From: Aggregatibacter segnis ATCC 33393
GTDB taxonomy: Bacteria > Pseudomonadota > Gammaproteobacteria > Enterobacterales > Pasteurellaceae
Length of the DNA: 64,000 bases
Assembly: GCF_000185305.1 (NCBI RefSeq)
Contig: NZ_GL622200.1
Coordinates: 1,941,760-2,005,759 of the forward strand
Direction: 5' to 3'
Positions 59,568 to 64,000 of the stretch are shown here, piece after piece; positions within the stretch are counted from its first letter, which is position 1; every line of letters begins with the position of its first letter. Under the pieces are notes generated by a model. It was not told the DNA's origin, made no database searches, and worked only from the letters and a program-made list of their open reading frames with translations. The translations under genes and the position numbers were made by a program.

Positions 59568-60824
59568 ATGTCAAAACTAGTTGAATTAATGATTAATACA
59601 CTACCAATGCTTGATACTCAATCTCAAGCATTAGCAAGACTTTTCTTAGAAAAGCAAGGTAAATGCGGCACTTATTTAGGTTCGGGAAAAACAATGGGGA
59701 GAGTATTTTCGGCTACATCTAAATGTGTGTTCTTAACTTGTACACCTTGTTACAATGAAAAATTATTGAAATTACAAAAAGAAGTGATAGCTAGTTTCAA
59801 ATTGATTATCAAGAACCCTCGTATTCTTGATTTATTATCAGGTTTCATTCCCAGCAAAGATAATTCCTTGATTCAGTGGGTTGCGCGAAATAAAGCCAAA
59901 TTATCTTATAAGCTAGATGATTTTAAAGCTGTTTTCTGCACGCTTTCTCCTGAAAATGTGATTGCTGCATCCACTTATCAATCTTTTGAAGAGATTAAAG
60001 AAAATATAAATCTTCTTTATGCTTAATTGGTTCATCATCTTGGATTGTTTTTATTACTAGATTGTAGATGTGCTGAACAAGATAACAGAATTAACACTCA
60101 TGGGCATGCTATCATTTTGTTTGATAAAAACTTTAATTATTCAAATATTGGAAAGGATATTAGATTCAATACTAATGAAGCAATAAGAGTGCAACTGTCA
60201 AAAATTGGCTATCAAGAACAATCTAATACCCAATGGATTAATACTTACTATGATCTCTTGAGAATTATTGCTTACATTACTAAACCAAGAGAGAAGGAGT
60301 TTGAAGAAACCATAGATCCCTTTTCTTGGTTAAACGTTGGTTTATCCGTTCACTATGATCATACTCAAGATAATAAGCCACGCCGTTATCGGAATTATAT
60401 CTTTAAAGATGCCTTGAAGGAGAGCAGAGCTGAAAATAACAAACACATTACGAACGAGAAGTTACATAATGAACTTGCGACACCAATGGATGAGAAAAAA
60501 GATGATCATATTCAGATAGGCAATTACAAGCGATCTCATTATTTGAATAAATTGAAAAAAGAAGTGGAATATTCCTATAAAAGAACAAGTAAGATTATTA
60601 TTCCTGATGAAAAAATGAGTATTCTTGAAGCGGTTTATTTGTATGAAAAATCACCACATCAATTTTGCGATTGTGCGGAAAAGCTAGATAGAAGAAGGCT
60701 GGAAGCATTATCCGAAAAATTGAATATATCTACATCTAAAATTAAATCATTAATTATTACGCGGAAAAAATTCCGCTGGATAAAAGGAAAAAGAGGTAAA
60801 TTTCAAAAAGTGTGGGTAAATTGA
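59568..60824 (+). pseudogene. HUH-type replication initiator split by an in-frame TAA
   Basis: One frame of about 418 codons is interrupted only by TAA at 60024-60026. The first 152 residues contain a cysteine cluster (GKCGTYLG then CVFLTCTPCYNEKLLKLQKE), like the zinc-binding start of rolling-circle Rep proteins. After the stop the frame continues with the HUH motif NTHGHAIILF (His codons at 60099 and 60105) and IIAYITKP, whose tyrosine (codon at 60273) fits the YxxK catalytic motif. The C-terminus is basic. A CAA-to-TAA change would explain the break. The role as a plasmid- or satellite-type Rep is inferred from these motifs. Confidence 0.65.
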
Positions 60825-60898
60825 ACTATATAAAATCTTGGGCCTGAGTGCAGTCAATTTTAGTAAAATTTGATTTTCTATAGGTAAACATCGCAAAA

Positions 60899-60937
60899 GA
60901 GAGAAGGCAATTATCAATCTTATAATTGCTTTCTCTC
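60899..60937. terminator. Hairpin between rep and the integrase
   Basis: GAGAGAAGGCAATTAT/ATAATTGCTTTCTCTC, 16-base arms with one mismatch and a 7-base loop, between convergent genes. T-runs are weak. The rest of 60825-61118 contains no convincing gene. Confidence 0.55.
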
Positions 60938-61118
60938 GTTAAATTACATAATGAATTTGAGTATTCACCACTCAATTTCTTACCACAAAATGAGCCAAAA
61001 TTCGCAATTTAATCGTTGTTGAAATATGGCGAAAAAATCTTGCAAGTAACGTGAACAGGATTTACGAAAATCGGTTGCTAATTCGTAGAGAAATTGTGGT
61101 TTTTTAGTATTCAGCAGA

Positions 61119-62390
61119 TTACGCATTAACAACTTTTAAATGATACTGCGGAATAGTTTCATGTGAGCATTGATCGATAAAATCTGCCCACGCTTGTAGT
61201 ATAGTAAAACGCTGTTTAAGGTAATCACTTCGGTTGTATGCGGTATGAATGCGATCTTGATTGATATGAGATAACGCCACTTCAATCATATCTTTGTTAT
61301 GATCTTGTTCATTCAGGTAAGTACTGGCAATGCTCCTTAATCCGTGAGCAACGAGTTTTCCGTGATAGCCCATACGTTTAATCGCAGCATTAGCGGTTTG
61401 CGTGTTGGTATGCGATTTTGGATTTCTTTCACTTGGAAAAAGATATTCTTTACCACCACTCAATTTTTTAATTTCCTTTAGAAGTGCCATTGCTTGGCGA
61501 GAAAGGGTAATTTTATGTTCTCGACCACGCTCATCTTGCTTAATCCCTTTTTGAATATAGATTGTCCAAATCTTAGATTTCTCATCAATATCTTCATAAC
61601 GAGCCATAGCCGCCTCGTTAGGGCGTGTCATGGTCAGTAGTTGCCATAAAATAAGATAACGTGTTTGTAGCTTAATTTGAGCACGGTTTAAGGTCATCAG
61701 AAATTCAGGCAGATCTTCTGGACGGATCGTTTTAAAGTGTTCAACTGTAGGATTATCAAATTCTTTCGAAAGATTGGCTGTGGGATTATGCGAAATAATG
61801 TTGCGGTGCAAAGCAAAATCCATAATCTCATTCAACTTTTGAATAGAACGTCTAAGCGTTTCTAACGTGCCTTTATCTTGAAGTGTCTTAAATGCTTTCA
61901 AGGCTAAAGGTGCAGTAACTTGAGTAATCGGTAATTTATCAAAATGCGGTAATAAAATACGTTCAATCAGGCTTTTGACATCTTTTGCATAGCCCTCAGA
62001 GAAATTCTTGCGAGTTTTGCGATGTTCAAACCATTGCCAAGCGACGGCTTCAAATGTGTTGTTTAGCTCGTCTTGTTTTGCTTGTAGTTGATTAGCTCGA
62101 TATTCGGCAGGATCAATATTTTGGGCTAGTAATGAGCGATATTCATCTCTTATTTTACGAGCTTGAGCAAGCGACAATTCAGGATAAATACCTAAACTGA
62201 TATTTTTACGTTTTTTAGTGAAAGGATGGTAATAGTTAAAAATCCATAATTTAGAGCCATTAGTTTTAACTCTTAAGAATAGCCCACTCCCATCTGCAAG
62301 GTTGTATTCCTTTTCGGCAGGCTTTGCTCTGTCTATTTCGGTGTTCGTTAAAGATTTTGTTGTTCTTGGCATAGCTGAATCACCTGTCAT
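61119..62390 (-). CDS. Tyrosine integrase (P4 type), probably targeting ssrA
   Basis: A full-length 423-residue site-specific recombinase. It has the N-terminal DUF4102 domain (LTNTEIDRAKPAEKEYNLAD, SGLFLRVKTNGSKLWIF), a core-binding domain, and a catalytic domain with R in LTMTRPNEAA near residue 262, HGLR near residue 353, LSHINQDRIHTAY near residue 376 with the late histidine, and the nucleophile tyrosine of RIHTAYNRSDYLKQR near 387. It lies 220 bases from the tmRNA 3' end, reading away from it, the usual arrangement for an element integrated in ssrA. MTGDSAMPRTT or the internal MPRTT may be the start. Confidence 0.92.
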   Translation of the reverse strand: MTGDSAMPRTTKSLTNTEIDRAKPAEKEYNLADGSGLFLRVKTNGSKLWIFNYYHPFTKKRKNISLGIYPELSLAQARKIRDEYRSLLAQNIDPAEYRANQLQAKQDELNNTFEAVAWQWFEHRKTRKNFSEGYAKDVKSLIERILLPHFDKLPITQVTAPLALKAFKTLQDKGTLETLRRSIQKLNEIMDFALHRNIISHNPTANLSKEFDNPTVEHFKTIRPEDLPEFLMTLNRAQIKLQTRYLILWQLLTMTRPNEAAMARYEDIDEKSKIWTIYIQKGIKQDERGREHKITLSRQAMALLKEIKKLSGGKEYLFPSERNPKSHTNTQTANAAIKRMGYHGKLVAHGLRSIASTYLNEQDHNKDMIEVALSHINQDRIHTAYNRSDYLKQRFTILQAWADFIDQCSHETIPQYHLKVVNA

Positions 62391-62476
62391 TTAAGAAATA
62401 TAAAAAGCGGTAAAAGCCTTGTAGCATAAGACTCTTAATGCTTGTAGTAACATCGACCTAAGTTATTTTATCATAG

Positions 62477-62495
62477 TGTTACTATCGATGTTACT
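62477..62495. repeat. Paired TGTTACT motifs (possible integrase arm sites)
   Basis: TGTTACT at 62477-62483 and 62489-62495, followed by AAAA. The same 12-base-spaced pair with AAAA is at 51958-51980, at the other end of the proposed element. Confidence 0.5.
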
Positions 62496-62544
62496 AAAAT
62501 CGTTGGATTAGGTCGGAATAGATAGGATTAAATAGGACAATAAA

Positions 62545-62575
62545 AAAGCCTTGGAGTGTTATGCGCCAAGGCTTT
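62545..62575 (-). terminator. Terminator after tmRNA
   Basis: AAAGCCTTGG/CCAAGGCTTT hairpin with an 11-base loop; on the minus strand it follows the tmRNA 3' end by 35 bases and ends in T-runs. Confidence 0.7.
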
Positions 62576-62609
62576 ATCGGACTTTATTAAACTTGTTTGG
62601 AATTGGACT

Positions 62610-62975
62610 TGGTGGAGCTGGGGGGAGTTGAACCCCCGTCCGAAATTCCTCTACCGTCAGCACTACACGTTTAGTCAGTCTTTAAGTTTCGCTTAATCCT
62701 GCGGACAGACACGCGATAATTAAGCTAGTTTGATTCAATTTAATGCTTCGATCCTCAAACAGCGGCATCCACACGATCTCGTTTGGGTTTGACTCCGCTT
62801 TATCCCCGTCTTACGAGCGGAAGCTGGGGAGCGAAGGCTATGAGCAGGTTATTAAGCTGCTAAAGCGTATTGTTCGTCGTTTGCGACTATTTTTTTGCGG
62901 TTTATTTACGAGGCCTACCGCACCTCGACGTGCACCTCGGGCTTCGCTAATCCCGTCGAATCCAAAATCAGCCCC
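62610..62975 (-). ncRNA. ssrA: Transfer-messenger RNA (tmRNA)
   Basis: A 366-nucleotide tmRNA on the minus strand. The 5' end GGGGCTGATTTTGGATTCGA and the 3' end GGGTTCAACTCCCCCCAGCT followed by CCACCA form the tRNA-Ala-like domain. The tag frame at 62852-62884 encodes ANDEQYALAA and a stop, the Haemophilus-type tag. tmRNA with SmpB rescues stalled ribosomes and marks the unfinished protein for degradation. The 3' end serves as the probable attachment site for the neighbouring element and is still intact, so the gene works. Open frames on the plus strand here are artefacts. Confidence 0.97.
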
Positions 62976-63118
62976 AAAAGTGTGTATAAGGATAGCAAAA
63001 TACAGTAATAAAGGAAAGTAGGCAAAATAAACAGTGTATGCGAGATAAAGAATCGTGCGCTAATTTTTTACATATCTTATGTTTTTTAGCTGATATTTTA
63101 GTTAAAAAATTCTATTTT

Positions 63119-63134
63119 TTCGATCTACTTCACA
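63119..63134. promoter_or_regulatory. CRP-S-like site upstream of sxy
   Basis: TTCGATCTACTTCACA has the CRP layout of two 5-base half-sites 6 bases apart; the left half TTCGA resembles the competence-type (CRP-S) TGCGA and the right half is the canonical TCACA. It lies about 90 bases before the sxy start; -10-like TATGAT is at 63180-63185. Confidence 0.5.
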
Positions 63135-63222
63135 TTTTTGAATGTTATTAATGATATCTTTTTCTTAAAAAATAAAAAGTATGATATAACTAATTCACAT
63201 AATAATAGTGTGAGGAAAAACT

Positions 63223-63858
63223 ATGTGTAACACAAAACAAGAACTACGCAATGAATTTACTGAACTGATTGGTGAGGTAAGAGTTAAGAATTTGTTTACC
63301 GGTTATGGAATATTCCAAGAAGATGCCATGTTTGCTTTGTCCCAAAACGACGCAATTTTTGTTAGAGCCGAGGGAGAGTTGGTACCTTATTTGGAGAGGC
63401 TTGGGGCTGTTGCCTATTCACTCAATCCTAATAATATGAGTAAATTAGCTCTTTATCATTATTATCAATTACCTCCTTCAGTTCGTAAAAACAAAACTCT
63501 TTTCAAACAAGTCATTAACCTTTCTATTCAACAAATTAAAAGAAAAAAACTTTCTGAGAATTTAGCTAAAAAAGAGCGTATCAAAGAATTAGCTAATTTC
63601 ACTATTAAGCATGAAAGGCTGTTAGCTAAAATTAATATTCATACAGTCAGTGATTTTAGAGCATTGGGTGCTATTCATAGTTATGTCAGATTAAAGAAAT
63701 TAGGTATTCCTGCAAGTATTGATTTACTCTGGACATTTAGAGCTGCTTTAATGGATAAACACGTCAACTTGTTGACAGAAAAAGAAAAATCATCAACCCT
63801 TATTAAATTAAACCTTATGCTTGAAGCTAATGGGATGAGAAAAATCAAAGGGTGTTAG
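63223..63858 (+). CDS. sxy: Competence activator Sxy/TfoX
   Basis: Sxy acts with CRP at CRP-S promoters to switch on DNA-uptake genes. The 211-residue protein has a TfoX N-terminal domain (VKNLFTGYGIFQEDAMFALS near residue 20) and a C-terminal helix-hairpin-helix-like domain (LANFTIKHERLLAKINIHTV near residue 125). It is close in layout to H. influenzae Sxy (217 residues). A short hairpin TCACA/TGTGA (63195-63213) overlaps the GAGGA ribosome site, so translation may be controlled by mRNA folding as in Haemophilus. The many uptake sequences in this window fit a competent species. Confidence 0.92.
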   Translation: MCNTKQELRNEFTELIGEVRVKNLFTGYGIFQEDAMFALSQNDAIFVRAEGELVPYLERLGAVAYSLNPNNMSKLALYHYYQLPPSVRKNKTLFKQVINLSIQQIKRKKLSENLAKKERIKELANFTIKHERLLAKINIHTVSDFRALGAIHSYVRLKKLGIPASIDLLWTFRAALMDKHVNLLTEKEKSSTLIKLNLMLEANGMRKIKGC

Positions 63859-64000
63859 AGAATGATAAGGAAAGTGGCGTAATACATAAAACACCATTGT
63901 TGATCTAATGCTTGCAAGTTGGTTGAATGGTTTAAGATGTAATTTTTATTGTGCTTAAATTATTATCAATTAAAAAATATTTTGCAAAAAATTGAAAAAA
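63859..64000. other. Downstream flank of sxy, nothing recognised
   Basis: These 142 AT-rich bases to the window end contain no open frame or clear hairpin. Confidence 0.5.

Noticed and set aside
60980..61126. 48-codon minus-strand frame MRNLLNTKKPQFLYELA overlapping the integrase end
   Set aside because: No clear ribosome site or family; it may be chance, although an excisionase-like small gene cannot be excluded.
62743..63021. 92-codon plus-strand open frame
   Set aside because: It is antisense to the tmRNA, which explains the sequence fully.

Overview
Organism. The window is chromosomal DNA of a gammaproteobacterium of the family Pasteurellaceae, most likely Aggregatibacter or a close Haemophilus relative. 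The signs are the many copies of the 9-base DNA uptake sequence AAGTGCGGT and its complement (several arranged as inverted pairs that form terminators), Haemophilus-like gene content and order, a tmRNA with tag ANDEQYALAA, the competence activator sxy, and the absence of pcm and rpoS beside surE-nlpD. The genus is an inference.

Left part (1-13 kb). The rpe-gph-trpS operon faces leftward and ftsB-ispD-ispF-truD-surE-(DedA-like)-nlpD faces rightward. A small lipoprotein gene that copies the start of nlpD sits just before nlpD. Then come selC (tRNA-Sec) with a decayed integrase beside it, the envelope pair ydbH-ynbE, and deoC.

Origin region (13-24 kb). The complete F-type ATP synthase operon atpIBEFHAGDC, rsmG and mnmG run leftward, away from the chromosome replication origin. 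oriC lies between mnmG and mioC: 13 GATC sites in about 325 bases, AT-rich 13-mer-like repeats on the mnmG side and three perfect DnaA boxes on the mioC side. zapB and glpX follow.

Middle (25-51 kb). cysE-gpsA-secB-yibN, dcuB with an FNR-like site, a CydDC-like ABC exporter pair, an unrecognised three-gene operon (33.2-36.0 kb: small Ala/Ser-rich protein, HicA-like small protein, large TPR/ankyrin protein), a neurotransmitter-symporter-type transporter with a 30-residue partner, rluE, an MgtC-like gene, selA-selB (which with selC complete most of the selenocysteine machinery), proS, an EmrE-type pump, sdhE, the envelope-stress operon rpoE-rseA-rseB-rseC, mobB and an HsrA-like exporter.

Accessory island (51.3-62.6 kb). 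This is a mosaic ending at ssrA (tmRNA): an integrase remnant, a decayed att-like site, an IS1016-type element, and a trimeric autotransporter adhesin cut up by the IS, by a nonsense codon and by a 3 kb plasmid-like insert. That insert carries mobilization genes and a GC-rich metal-efflux cassette with a truncated MerR regulator. Beyond it lie 21-base tandem repeats, an AlpA-like regulator, a HUH-type replication protein split by one TAA, and an intact tyrosine integrase. The integrase lies next to the tmRNA 3' end, so ssrA is its probable target. After ssrA comes sxy, with a CRP-S-like site.

The best candidates for something new are the three-gene ankyrin operon at 33.2-36.0 kb and the integrase/AlpA/HUH-Rep element at ssrA. 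All calls come from reading the sequence; no database search was run.
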